Assembly: GCA_037447655.1 (NCBI GenBank)
Contig: JBBHKE010000906.1
Location: forward strand, 1-62,000
DNA: 62,000 nucleotides
Reading direction: 5' to 3'
Origin: Zygnema cylindricum
Taxonomy: Eukaryota > Streptophyta > Zygnematophyceae > Zygnematales > Zygnemataceae
Shown here: positions 36,924 to 48,632 of the stretch, piece by piece
Layout: every line of letters begins with the position of its first letter
Position numbering within the stretch: position 1 is the stretch's first letter
Made by a program: the position numbers and the translations under genes
The notes under the pieces: generated by a model
What the model was told of the DNA's origin: nothing
Seen by the model: only the letters and a program-made list of their open reading frames with translations
The model's database searches: none

Positions 36924-37619
36924 TAAGCAAATTGTCATACGGCTGAAAACTTTGAGAAAAGCCAAAGTTGACTGACTGACATGATGAGTTGGTAAGTCAA
37001 AACCAGCATCAGAATCAGAGTATCTCCTCGACTTTGCCACGAAGCTAGCGTGCGCACTTTTTGTCTCTGAAAGTATAGAGTCAATGAAATTGTAACCACG
37101 TGGCTGTACCTGCTTGTGCAGGCCACGTTCTACATTCGGTCGGTGGTGAACGAACTTTCCTAAACCGTACAAAATACAGGACATTCTTCTCAATAAATTC
37201 CAAAAGGTACAATCTCTTTCTGATCTTCGTTTCTCCCGAGATGAACAATCGACGCGCCGAATAGGTGTATCCTGCATAAAACGACAATACTAAGCGAACG
37301 GCCAGCGACTGCGAGTTTCTCGAGGATCGTACAGACCGTTCCCTAGTTAGGCAGATTCCTTCCCGACAAATAGCAAAGTAAGACATGCTACATGCCGTAC
37401 GGTCAACGTACCGGAACTTCAACTCCGTACGCATCCGTCATAAAGTACAAAAAGAACGTTTGAAGGGTTATCATGACCTGGCACCTCGACAACTGGACGT
37501 ACAAATGCTCGCCAGCTAGTAAACTTGCGACAGAAACTTGCCTAGATTGTGAATAGTGTTGACTGTTGAGTAGGCGCTTGCTTAGTGCTCGACGATTATT
37601 TTTGTCGTTTTTTTACTTA

Positions 37620-38350
37620 GGGTGACGTTCCATTAGGCGAAAAGTGGGATTCGTTACTGGACGCCGTACGTTTTCGTACAGTGCCGTACATAGTCGTACC
37701 ATTTATTTTTTTGTTGTCAGACGAAACATCGTTACTGGAAAGCTGTCGGGAAGCTCCAATGATGTAGGCGTAATTCCTGACCGTTGGATGTTTCACATTT
37801 TGAGATCCGCGAAGCAATCGAGCACATCATCCAGTGGGCCCCAACTCTCCTCGCCGAGGAGAGTTGGGGCCCACTAGATGATTTCCATTGGTACACGTGA
37901 AAAGTAAAAAAAATATCCACTTTGTACAAGCGATCACAGGCCTGCACGTCGTACATGCCATGTGCCTCCTGCCACGTTGATTGCAGGTCAGGTGAAAATA
38001 TCCTCGCACGCTCCGTCTGACATCCACCGACATTCAAAGTTTGCCGCGACCTTCAAGGTTTGTCGCGCCATTCCGTTTCGAAATTTTGATTTCCATTTTC
38101 AAAATCAAAATCTAGCCAAAAACTTTATGTACGAATCATTAATTACGTCCGGTGGTACAGAAATTTCGTACAGATATTCCGTTTGTAGATTTTTTTAAAG
38201 ATTTTTAGAATCTGGACTCTAACCTACTTGGCGCCAATCATAATTGAGGAAGGTTTGTTACTAGGCCGACACAATGGAGCGGACTTCCAGTAAATGCTGC
38301 CAGTAGACTTTTCCGTACATTTACTGGGACCGCCTAATGGAACGTCACCC
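37620..38350. mobile_element. Harbinger-type non-autonomous element F, copy 2
   Basis: Perfect 20-bp terminal inverted repeats GGGTGACGTTCCATTAGGCG at 37620 and inverted at 38331-38350, flanked by TTA on both sides (37617-37619, 38351-38353). 731 bp, non-coding. The better preserved of the two F copies. Confidence 0.88.
37836..37872. repeat. Perfect hairpin inside element F copy 2
   Basis: GGGCCCCAACTCTCCTCG, one base, then its exact reverse complement. Allowing one mismatch the pairing extends to 37826-37882. It sits at the same place as the hairpin of copy 1 but with a different 7-bp block in both arms. Confidence 0.9.
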
Positions 38351-38359
38351 TTAGTTCTC

Positions 38360-40980
38360 CCCGTCTACTGGTAGTTACACAAGTACGGAACAGCTTGAAC
38401 ATGGTTCTCGGAAATTTTGTCCAAGGTCAGTATTCAACCCTACGGATCAGCACTATGATTTCGTCGGTGCCAGGAAGCGACAAAAGATCCTAAAATTTGG
38501 TGGTTATTCTGTCCTATTAAATCCTACGTGGCGTATTTTACAGTCATGACATTTGCGGTTTCGCACGTTGAAGAGGCGTTACATTTTCGTCACACACGAG
38601 CGAAAGTGTTAACGTACTGCAGCAGTACACGTACTTCCAAACATTGGCGAAAACAGCACGTGAGGATTTTTGCGGTTTGCAATTTTACTTCGGGGAGACG
38701 CGTGTCGCTTCAGGAGTGGTTCCTTTGTCTCCAGCGTGGATGAAAGCTGTCCGCCTCTGTTACGACATGATTGGAATGTAACGGCGAGCTGACTTCCCAT
38801 TTGACGGCAGGATAGCCAGAAAACCCTAAAGTACTGATGCATCTCACGCATATGCGCGGATTAAAATAAGAAATGAAAATAAAATAAAAATACAGCTGCT
38901 TTTTAACCGCCCGAGAAAATCTGTACGGCAAAACCGTGCGATGAGTTCGCAGCTGAAGAATTTCACGTTTATGCTCCGAACCTAGAAAATCAAATCGCGT
39001 TCCTCCACGTGCGGGTTGGAAAGTACAAGTCAGTTCACGACGCGTTGCTCGTACACGTCACCATATTGCCGGATATTGTCCTTGTTGGCATGTTCAGACC
39101 TCAGGGAAAGATGCCGATTAGATCGTTCTCATTGTGAAGTCGTGTAACGGTTCACGCTGTCACACTTAGCAAGTCCGTACATCTGTACTTTGTAAACGCG
39201 CTCACAAAAGTGTATTCGCCCCACAAACGACAAAGCGAAGCGAGGGCAGACGATTGGCTACAAGAAGGACACGACAAAGAACGGAAACGGATCAACTGGT
39301 CCATCGCGACGTAAGCAGATCGTCTTAAAATGCTAAAATAGTAACATGGTGTGGACAAACAAACACGATATAATGCACGACAAAAAGGTGCACGGAAGTC
39401 TCAAAAACGATAAACAGTCAAAATAAAAAACCATCATTACAAAAGCTAAGTATAAGCGAAAAGCGCACTTCTTTACGAGGGGAAAGCTTAATCGTGCGGC
39501 AAATGCGAAACGAAAACAAATGGATTGGAAAGTAAAAACTTGGTATATCATAACTAAAGCAATCTAATAGAATACGTTCAAAGAGTATCGAAATTATCCA
39601 AATTTTTAAGAGGAAAACTTGATCATTCAAGTTTGTTTGTTTGAGAATCCCCGAAACAACCAATAGATGACAACAAAGTATGGTAGATTGTGAACCGCGT
39701 TTTAAGATCAACAACACTAAATCAACGCCCCTAAATTATGACCATTCAACATAAGAATTGAAAGTATTATTTTTTCTTTTGCTCTAACATAGGAATGACA
39801 TAAAAATTGTCAATTATTCTAACCCAAGAGGCGTTGAAATAGTGTAATGTACCAAACGTGTCATTCCATGAGAAAAACACTCATTCTATTGTGTAAGGAT
39901 ACAAAATAATTGTCAAATAACGGCGTCGACATGGCAAAGTAAACTCAAATCTGATTCATACTACCAAAGACTCCATAAAACTGCGCAAACAAACATCGAC
40001 TATGTGAACACACTATTATAAAAATGTGTAAATAAACTAGAATTATGTGTTACTTAGTGTCAATGTTTAGTTGGCTTTATATACAACATGGAGTCCAAAA
40101 TAGCAATTACAACAATATTTTGTTTCCCACCTCTAATAATATTCTAACACTAGTAGCAATTTGCGGTGCAACCAACCACAGACCGTGTACAAAAAATCCA
40201 CTTGGATAATAAAGATAAGCGCCACGATGGACGACCAAAGACTCCTTTACATGTCGTATGTGCTATGTGACTTTGGACTAGGTGGATGCAAATCCAATAG
40301 AAATCTTTGCCAGAAAACATCGTGTGCCCTCCCTTTGTTTGACTTCTTTTGGCTTTTGTGGTTGCCACACTCTTTCTTCTTATATTCAGGTTGTTTGATT
40401 TTTTTTTTCCAATTTTTAGAAAGGATTTCGAGTTTTCAAACACCAGCGTACAATTATTATAAACTATATATGCTATATACTATATATTCTGTATATGCTT
40501 CTATGTATCTCTAAACAATGGCTCAAACAATTTTCCATACTATATATTGTATACACATCTATATACATACAAACAATAATACAAACAATTTTCTACAAAA
40601 AAAGAAAAAAGACAAAAAATAAAAAGACAAAAGGGAAAACAAGAAAAGATGCTGTACCCTTCAAATCAATCCATCATGGAGTTTATCTCTTCTAAGTCCA
40701 TTTCCACTCTAAATTCGGGAGGTTTTTCGTGAAACGGACGATCACAAAATATGCAAAAAGAATTGAATGCTTTATCCATCAAACTGTCTTTTTCAGGTAT
40801 AAGACTTGATGTGTATTCATTCCAAAAAACCAAAGTGGTCGATAATGTCAACGCGGTTTTCCAATTTTCCATTTCGCTTTTTTCAAGATCGACTTGATTC
40901 CAAAAGTACCTAAACGCCCACCCAATTTAAAAGAAAACCGAAGAAAAAGTTACATAAAAGTTTTTTTTATTTTTTATTTT
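38360..40980. other. Intergenic stretch, nothing recognised
   Basis: Mixed composition with scattered CGTACG/GTACGG words up to 39.3 kb, then AT-rich. The open frames seen have no family resemblance and no splice or start context. 40460-40600 has TATATA-rich near-repeats. Confidence 0.4.
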
Positions 40981-40985
40981 CACCA

Positions 40986-41030
40986 CACCGTGAATCGCTA
41001 TTAGCGTAAATTACACTAATTCCCTCCCGG
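40986..41030 (+). mobile_element. Solitary end of a CACCGTGAATCG MITE
   Basis: CACCGTGAATCGCTATTAGC then GTAAATTACACTAATT is the terminal motif of the MITE cluster at 49.5-56.2 kb. No opposite end is found nearby, so it is a truncated copy. Confidence 0.65.
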
Positions 41031-41159
41031 TTTTTCTTCCCCTCTGGACACAAAATAGTAATATTGATTGTTTTATTTTTTAAAGCTGATTCTTTGACAG
41101 ATCAAAATCATCCACGTCATGCGGACGGGAAATATAATTTTTAACGCTAAGTCCTCACA

Positions 41160-41345
41160 CTAATACATTTATATGTGGTTGTTGTTCGTTATACATATAT
41201 GATGTTGTTGTTTATAAAAAAATGATGTTGTTATTGTTTATACTTAATATGATGTGTTGTTGATTATATAAATATGTTGTTGTTGTTGTTTAAACCAATA
41301 TGTAGTTGTTGTTATTTATACAAATTTGTTGTTATTTTTGTTGAT
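41160..41345. repeat. TGTTGT-rich minisatellite
   Basis: Four or five units of ATGATGTTGTTGTTTATA type separated by 30-45 bp. Confidence 0.65.
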
Positions 41346-41509
41346 GTGTTTTCACGCATTGTTGCTAATAGGGATTCACAGGGTACAGTTGTTTTAAACC
41401 CCAATTATAACATTCGAGACGAGAAAAACGGTATCTCATGTTAAACGAAAGAAACAGTTGCTGTCTCTATAACAAATCCCGCTCTACTTTTCTAAATATT
41501 TCCGATTTG

Positions 41510-41795
41510 ATAGGAGAGGGGAGGGGAGGGGAGGAAGGGAAGAAAGAAACAAAGAAAGAAAGCAAAGAAAGAAAGAAAGAAAGAAAGAAAAGAAAGAAAA
41601 GAAAAAAAAGAAAGAAAAGAAAGGAAAGAAAGGAAAGAAAGGAAAGAAAGGAAGATAGGAAAGAAAGATAGGACAGAAAGGACAGAAGAAAGGACAGAAA
41701 GGAAAGAAAGAAAAGAAAGGAAAGAAAGAAAGAAAGATAGATAGATAATGAGAGGAAGGGAAGGAGGAAGAATATGAGGAAGGGAAAAAAAAAAA
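41510..41795 (+). repeat. Homopurine tract (GAAA/GGAAA)n
   Basis: Nearly all A and G on the plus strand, mainly AAAGAAAGAAAGGA units with a few T and C in GATA and GGACA variants. Confidence 0.92.
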
Positions 41796-42114
41796 AGATA
41801 TAAAAAAATATCCTTCACAATACGGCTCAGTATATAAGACGAGAAACATCATACCTCACAATGGAATGCGATGAAAAAGGACACAATTTTTGGCGTGGAA
41901 GGACCTCGACGCCATTTTGTGGCCCAAGCTTCCCTCTGAAGCAGTCAAAAGACGGCGTGACAGGTGTCACAGCGTCCGAGGTCTGTGATTGGTCAAGGGC
42001 TCCTGCGAACGCGACGAGACAGTCTCCGAGAACGGAACTGCACAGTTGAACAAAAGAAAGGACAAACCAAACGAAAAAGAAAGTAAAAACAGAAAAATAG
42101 TGTCAACTTCTTAT

Positions 42115-42800
42115 ACTTCTCCCTCTCCCTCTCCCTCTCCATCTCCCCCCCTCCCCCTCCCCCTCTCCCTCTCCCTCTCTCTCTCTCTCCCTCTCTCTCT
42201 CCCTCCCTCTCCCCCCTCTCCCTCTCCCTCCCTCTCCCCCCTCTGCCCCCTCTGCCCCCCCTCCCCTCCCTCCCCTCCCTCCCCCCCCTCCCCTCCCTCC
42301 CCTCCCTCCCCTCCCTCCCCCCCCCTCCCCCCCTCCCCCCCCCCTCCCCCCCTCCCCCCCCTCCCCCCCTCCCCCCCCCCCCCCCCCCCCTCCCCCCCTC
42401 CCCCCCTCCCCCCCTCCCCCCCTCCCCCCCTCCCCCCCTCCCTCCCTCCCTCCCTCCCTCCCTCCCTCCCTCCCTCCCTCCCTCCCTCCCTCCCTCCCTC
42501 CCTCCCTCCCTCCCTCCCTCCCTCCCTCCCTCCCTCCCTCCCTCCCTCCCTCCCTCCCTCCCTCCCTCCCTCCCTCCCTCCCTCCCTCCCTCCCTCCCTC
42601 CCTCCCTCCCTCCCTCCCTCCCTCCCTCCCTCCCTCCCTCCCTCCCTCCCTCCCTCCCTCCCTCCCTCCCTCCCTCCCTCCCTCCCTCCCTCCCTCCCTC
42701 CCTCCCTCCCTCCCTCCCTCCCTCCCTCCCTCCCTCCTTCTCACTCTATCTATCTCTCTCTCTCTGTGTCTCTGTCTCTCATTCTCTCTCTTTCTCTTTA
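42115..42800 (+). repeat. Homopyrimidine tract with (CCCT) about 75 repeats
   Basis: CTCCCT units grade into C-runs of 6-20 (42200-42440), then an almost perfect (CCCT) array at 42439-42738, about 300 bp. The minus strand is (AGGG)n, a textbook G-quadruplex repeat. The enormous PPSLPPSL and GREGGREG open frames are translations of the repeat. Confidence 0.95.
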
Positions 42801-42829
42801 GCATTCACTGCTACATATTATATCAGTGA

Positions 42830-43570
42830 AAACAAAAAACAAAAATCAAAAAACAAAAAACAAGAAGCAAAAAAAACAAAACAAAACAAAAAACACCAGA
42901 AAAAAAACAAAAATGTGAGGGAAAAAAAATTGAACGAAAAAAAAAGTGAAAGAAAAAAATAGGAACTGAAAAACACCGTAAGGAGAAAGATTCCAAAAGG
43001 GAAACGACGGAAAAATAAAATCGTAAGCAAAAGAGGACCGAACGAAAGGTAAAAAAAAACTCACGGCAAAAAACAAGAACAAATAAATAAAACATTTAAG
43101 AAAAAAAAACGAACGAAAAAGTAAAACACAAGAGAAAAGGAAAAGGAAAAGGAAAGGGAAAAAACCTGGAAGGAAAAAGAAAAAAAAAAAACAAAAAAAA
43201 ACCAAAAGAAAAAAAAACCCAACAGAAAAAAAAAAACAAATAAAAAAAAAAAAAACAGAAGGAAAAAGAAAAAAGGACGAAGGAAAAAGAATTATACGAA
43301 AGAAATTATGAACCAGAAAAATAAAAACGTCAAGAAAAAAAAACTGAGCGGAAAAAAAAACAGCAATGACAAAGAAAAACACAAGAAAAGAAAATGGTAA
43401 GGAAAAAGAAAAAAGCAAAAAAAAAACCAGAACAAAAAAAAGACCAAACAACAAAAAGGATAAAAAAACCGAAAGGAAAAAAACTGAACGAAAAAAAAGA
43501 AAACATGAAGTACACTCTCAAGAAGAAAGGTTGAAAATAAAATACGAAATAAAAGTACACAAATAGAATC
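42830..43570 (+). repeat. A-rich tract (AAAAACAAAAA-like)
   Basis: About 740 bp of A-runs broken by single C or G. Purines are again on the plus strand, opposite in asymmetry to the preceding CCCT array. Confidence 0.85.
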
Positions 43571-43879
43571 AAATTCAAGAAATCAAAATCTTTTCCCATT
43601 CATTATTTCATCTCACATTTAATAGTCCACAATTATTACTTATCCCCGATTCTTTCCCAAACAATCATTATTCCCCAATTATTTCTCAATTCCGAATCCC
43701 ACCTATTTTTTTTTAATCCCATTAACAAGGAGGGAAAATGGGTCCACTCCTTTTCCGAATTTTCGGATTCCTTTCCGACAAAACTTTTTGGGAGAGAGTC
43801 GAGTCGAGCGAGAATTATGACATCGTGGGAAAGAAGAATTCCCCCAAACCTGAAGTTAAGATTAAGTTGTAATAAAATA

Positions 43880-44575
43880 GGAGGAAGAGGAGGAGGGAGG
43901 AGGAGGAGGAGGAGGAAGAGGAGGAGGAGGAGGAGAAGGAAATCAGGATAGATGAAGAAATGGTAAATGAAGATTAAGATAATTGATGTTAAGATTCTGA
44001 ATTGGTCGGCTGAGATTAAGATTAAGATTTCAGAAAAATGGAGTTTAAGATTAAGAAATGTCAATAGAAGGTTGAGACGCGAAAACAATGGAGTTAAGAT
44101 TTAAGATTGAGATGGAACAAAAGTTAAGTTAAGGCTATTATTAAGATGTAAGAAAATTTAAGAAAAATTAAATGAATGCATTAAAATTTAAAACGACAAG
44201 ATTTTTTTTTCTCAAATCTGCTATTAGAGTGAAAAAAAACTAGTGAAATGAAGGAAAATTAATGTCAACATTTTTAATTTAAGTATGGTCGATGCGGCAA
44301 ATTTTTAGTTGTTTTGGATAAAAAAAATAATTGTGGAGAAAAAAATTGAAAACCCTCCCCAAAAATTAAAAACTCACAGAGAAATAGTTTTTTTTCTCTC
44401 TCTAAGAAGAATTCACATTATAGTAGAGGCTCAGAAAGGTATGAAAAACAAGTTGAACTAAGGGGAAAGATAAAAAAAGAAAGAGATCTATATATATACA
44501 CAGAAAGGGAGAGGAGGAGGGAAGGAGGGAGGGAGGGAGGAGAGGGAGGGAGGAGGGAGGGAGAGAAGAAATTTC
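43880..44575. repeat. GGA-rich, TTAAGATTAAGA and GGAGGGAGG minisatellites
   Basis: (GAGGAG)n at 43880-43940, TTAAGAT/GGAGTTAAGATT variants at 43970-44160, and a GGAGGGAGG tract at 44505-44572. No gene in this stretch. Confidence 0.75.
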
Positions 44576-45109
44576 ATTTGTCATGCCTTAAACAAGCGCT
44601 TTAACAAGCCTAACCCTTTTTTTTTGGTAATAACCAAGGCTCATTCAGAACTAGAAGTAACACTCCACCTACGAACCCGATTATTTTTTCTTATTTCTTT
44701 GTCACTTTTTCATCTTTCGGGTCTACAAGAAATTAAAATAAAAACAACCTGACATGTTTTAAGTTGTTCCTTCTTCAGTATTTGCTCTTTTTGCTTTTCT
44801 TATTTTTTCTTTCTTTCACTCAGGTCATAATCGGTTAGGTTCACAAACTTACTTGTAAAGGGTAGAAAGGCCAAGAATGTTTTCCAATTCGGGCAAAAAA
44901 TAATGCCTTTTTTGCCACGTGTCAAGCTTGGGAAGGCAGTCTTCCATCGAAGTTTGGGGAAAAATAAGTTCCAAAGAAGGTCGTACAACTGTCACATGGA
45001 ACCTGTAACGTTGTTCCATAAATAGGAATCAAATGGACACCGGCAATGGAAAAACTTTTTGACCCCAGATTTTTTCCAGTATTTGCAACCTCACATGTGG
45101 GTTTCAATT

Positions 45110-45370
45110 CTTAACTTTGATCCACTTTTTACCTTGAGCCGCTTCTTAACTTATTTATCTTTAACGTACATCAATTCTTAGCTTCTTCATCTTAACACAC
45201 ATCATTTTTTAACTTAATCATCTTAATGTACACAATGTCTTAACTTATCTTAACATCTATTTCTTTACTTGTTCATCTTAACATTCATAATCTCACCTTA
45301 AAAGACACCATTTCTTAACACATTAACCTCAACATGTTCAATATTCTCCGTTTCTTAACTTGCTCCTAAT
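45110..45370. repeat. Minisatellite of TTCTTAACTTNTTCATCTTAAC
   Basis: Six or seven loose units of about 40 bp, each with CTTAACTT or CATCTTAACA. The complement (TTAAGAT) echoes the repeat at 43970-44160. Confidence 0.6.
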
Positions 45371-45400
45371 TCCAGGCCTCTCAAATGTAAAGACAAGTCC

Positions 45401-45877
45401 TTACCCCGAATTGACAAAATCGTGGAAAAACTCCAAAGGCAATGTGGGAGAGAGAACGGCAAGACAAGCTCTAGGATTGAAAAAGAAGAGACTTTCCAAG
45501 CTCTTCTGATTTCGTAAAGTGTAAGCCCAAGGAGGAAGGACCCACGTTAAAAAAACATTCGAGGAGCATTTTCCCAAACCAAAAAACTTATCCAAAACGA
45601 CGTTGAATGAGAGAGAAGAGTTAACATCCTCTCTTTTCCCAACAAAATAACTTTCACCAGCTGCCCGTGGGCGGAAAAATAAATCTCCTAAGAAGTAAGG
45701 GGCAACCTCAGAAAAAGAAAAATAAGCAGTTGGAGGCCCTCCTAGAAGGGGATTTGCCGTGAGAATTTCCTGCCAATTTTGCTGTTTTTTTTGCAATTCT
45801 CGATTCACAAGCTTGTCGCCGATTTCATTTTTTTCTTTTGTGAGAATATCTACAGAATCAGATTCGGTATCAGGATC
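45401..45877 (-). CDS. Candidate internal or terminal exon, unrecognised protein
   Basis: A polypyrimidine run and CAG (TCCTTGTCTCTTTGCAG, ending 45878) directly precede 159 open codons starting DPDTESDSVDILTKEKNEIG and continuing with a charged helix (VNRELQKKQQNWQEIL), ending at TGA 45401. In AT-rich DNA an open frame of this length with a good acceptor suggests a real exon, but the second half may be read-through past a donor (GCTG then GTGAAAG, near 45661). No family recognised. It may belong to the same minus-strand gene as 48633-49291, though those two exons do not join in phase. Confidence 0.35.
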   Translation of the reverse strand, partial: DPDTESDSVDILTKEKNEIGDKLVNRELQKKQQNWQEILTANPLLGGPPTAYFSFSEVAPYFLGDLFFRPRAAGESYFVGKREDVNSSLSFNVVLDKFFGLGKCSSNVFLTWVLPPWAYTLRNQKSLESLFFFNPRACLAVLSPTLPLEFFHDFVNSG

Positions 45878-45961
45878 CTGCAAAGAGACAAGGACTGGAG
45901 AGAAATGTCTTCAAGAGTGAGCATCAATACAAGTGCAAAAAAGAGGAATGTTCATTGGCTG

Positions 45962-46950
45962 TGAAAAGAGAAAGGAAAGAAGGGAAGAAGGAAAGAAGGG
46001 AAGAAGGAAAGAAGGAATGACGGAAAGAAGGGAAAAAGGGACTAAGGGAAGAAGGAAAGAAGGGAAAAAGGAAAGAAGGGAAAGAAGGAAAAGAAGCTAA
46101 GTAGGGAGGAAGGAAAGAAGCGAAGAAGGCAAGAAGAAAAGCAGGGACGACGGGAAGAAGGGAAGAAAGGAAGAAGGGAAGAAAGGAAGAAAGGAAGAAG
46201 GGAAGAAGGAAAGAAGGGAAGAATGGGAAGAAGGAAAGAAGGGAAGGAAAGAAGGAAAGAAGGAAAGAAGGAAAGAAGAAATGAAAGGAAGAAGGAAACA
46301 AGGGAACAAGGAAAGAAGGAGGAAGAAAGGAACGGAGAAACGAAGAGACGAAGGAATTAGGAAAGAAGAAAAGTAAGAAAGTGGGAAAGAAGGAAAGTAA
46401 GAAAGAAGGAAAAAAGAAAGAAATGAAAGAAAGAGGAAGCAAGGAAACAAGGAAAGGAAAAGAACGACGAAACGAAGGGAAGAAGGAAAGTAGGAAAGAA
46501 GGAAAGAGACAAAAGAGGAAGGAAAAAATAAAGAAAGAATGAGAGAAGGAAAGAAAGAACGAAGAGACGAAAGAAAGGAAGGAAAGAAAGAAGGAAACCA
46601 GGAAGCAAGGAAGGAAGAAGGAACAAAGGGAATAAGGAACGAAGGAAAGAAAGAAAGACGAAAAAGAAGGAAAGAAGGAAAAGGAGAAAACAAGAAAAAA
46701 AAGGAAAGAAGGAAAGAAAGCAAGAAGGCAAGAAGGGAAGAAGGTAAGAAGGGAAGGAAGTAAGAAGGGAAGAAAGGAAGAAGGAAAGAAGGGACGAAGG
46801 GAAAGAACGAAAAAAGGAAAGAAGGAATGACGGAAAGACGGACAGGAGAAAGGAAAGAAGGAAAGAAAGAAAGAAAAAAAAAGGGAAACAAGGAAAGAAG
46901 AAGGAACAAGGAATTGAGGGACGAAGAAAAGAAGGAGAGAAGGAAAGAAG
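45962..46950 (+). repeat. 1-kb homopurine tract (GGAAGAAGGGAAAGAAGG)n
   Basis: Almost 1000 bp of A and G with single T or C substitutions, units of 8-12 bp (GGAAAGAA, GGGAAGAA). All long ORFs here are artefacts. 46960-48220 has no feature I can support. Confidence 0.95.
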
Positions 46951-48227
46951 GTTTGAGCTCGCAAGAGCTTTGATGGTAAAAACCAAGTTTTAATAAGGAT
47001 CCATCACACTAGTGTGGATGACTTGTTGGTGTTGAGATATCTACTGATGTAGATCATATTAACCTCCTACCCACACTATTAGTCCCACCAGACTACTTAT
47101 AGAGAGTGGTCTAATAAATTGCACAAATTGAGCTCTTTGATAGTCGATCTATCGCTGTTGACCCATAAACGATTGAAACGTGAAAACTTCAACTTGGCAT
47201 GTGTAAGCTATTTAACAGCATGACTTCTGTGCATATTTGATATAACACTTCATCAGTACATAAACATATCATCATAATATACACTTTTCCTCGAAGTTGA
47301 TTTGTTCATGAAGCACATTACAAGTCCAGCTTTTATAAAGCTACCCTCAAGAATATTGCCCATCTTTCAATGTTGTTCTCTATTAAATGTAACCAATGCT
47401 GAATAAAATACATGCGGTAGCAACACTTTGTCCCTACGTGTTTGCAAACCTTTTCCGAGTTTCAATATAGTCATGAATTTTATGAGTTTTGACAATCTCA
47501 ATGAGATTAATTGGTTATATCACAATACTACGAGGTTTGAGAATCAAAAACAGAAATGTCGTGTTACAACAAACATCTTTAAAGAATGTCCGGGCTTTAT
47601 GTAGAAATATACATTCAACACTACATTGTTCCTTGCGCCAAATCAATTGAGATAGATACTTCTGAACTTGCACAACGTAATTTAGTGTGCATTGCTATGA
47701 CTTTCAAATACATTTTGGACGGCTAGAGTGGCTGTTTTCTGCCCCATATGCAAAATTGTGGAACAAAAAACGTGAAAACAATTTAACAGTGTCAGACAAT
47801 GCCCAAAGACCCAGCCAGGATTTAAACGTGGAATTATGGTAAATGCCAAAAGAAAATTACCACTTTATCTGAAACTATTTGATTTTACGTCCTAATGTCA
47901 CAATTACATGTGGGTACCACGATAGCTTTCAGAAGGGACCATAGCATACATTTTACCGCCTGGAGAAACTGAAAACTCTACATGGATCTTACATGTAATC
48001 TGAACAGAAATACCGTACTTGTTTGAGCATTTACACAATATCTCCTCAACATTTTCAAATCATTGTAGATAATGTAAAACTAAGTGAGCAAATTACTGAG
48101 GAGACCACTGCATAAAAAACCCAGAATTGCAGTGAAAAGCACCTAATTCTGATGGGCCATAGAGGGCAAAGACAGGATAACTCAACTACTAGATGTTGGG
48201 TGTGTGGCCAACATATTAAACAGAAGG

Positions 48228-48296
48228 GAACAGTACAGAACAAAACGGAACAGAACGGAACGGAAACGGAACAGAATGGAACATAACAGAACCGAA
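48228..48296. repeat. (GGAACAGAAC)n-like microsatellite
   Basis: About ten variants of GGAACA/CGGAA in 65 bp. Confidence 0.85.
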
Positions 48297-48632
48297 ACCA
48301 TCATCACAAAAAATGTTGAAAATCACTACTTCCATTTATTTAACCAGGTGCAATCTATGCCTCCATTTTCCAAGTAACATCGTAGTGTTTATTCCTTTGT
48401 GATGCAATGTTTTTTATTTATGAGGAAATGACAAACCAATGCATCAGAAAACATGAAGAAAACCACATTTTCCCTCTCTTGCGATTCACCCAATTCGACT
48501 TTCCTTCTCTCTCCACTCCTCGTTCCTCTACTCTCCCTTATTTCCTTCCTCCCACTATTCCATGACGAATTAGAAAAACCTCCCTTATAATTCCAAACCT
48601 TAAAACCCTAGAAAACGACAAAACGTCTCACC

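Noticed and set aside
42103-42804. Open frames of more than 200 codons on both strands (PPSLPPSL / GREGGREG)
   Set aside because: They are translations of the (CCCT)n array; every frame of such a repeat with a period of 4 stays open.
42818-43599. Phe-rich frames of up to 202 codons on the minus strand
   Set aside because: Antisense of the A-rich tract; looks membrane-like only because TTT and TTC encode Phe.
45924-46986. Frames of 209-346 codons on the minus strand rich in Phe, Leu and Ser
   Set aside because: Simple consequence of the 1-kb purine tract; no start context, domain or complexity.
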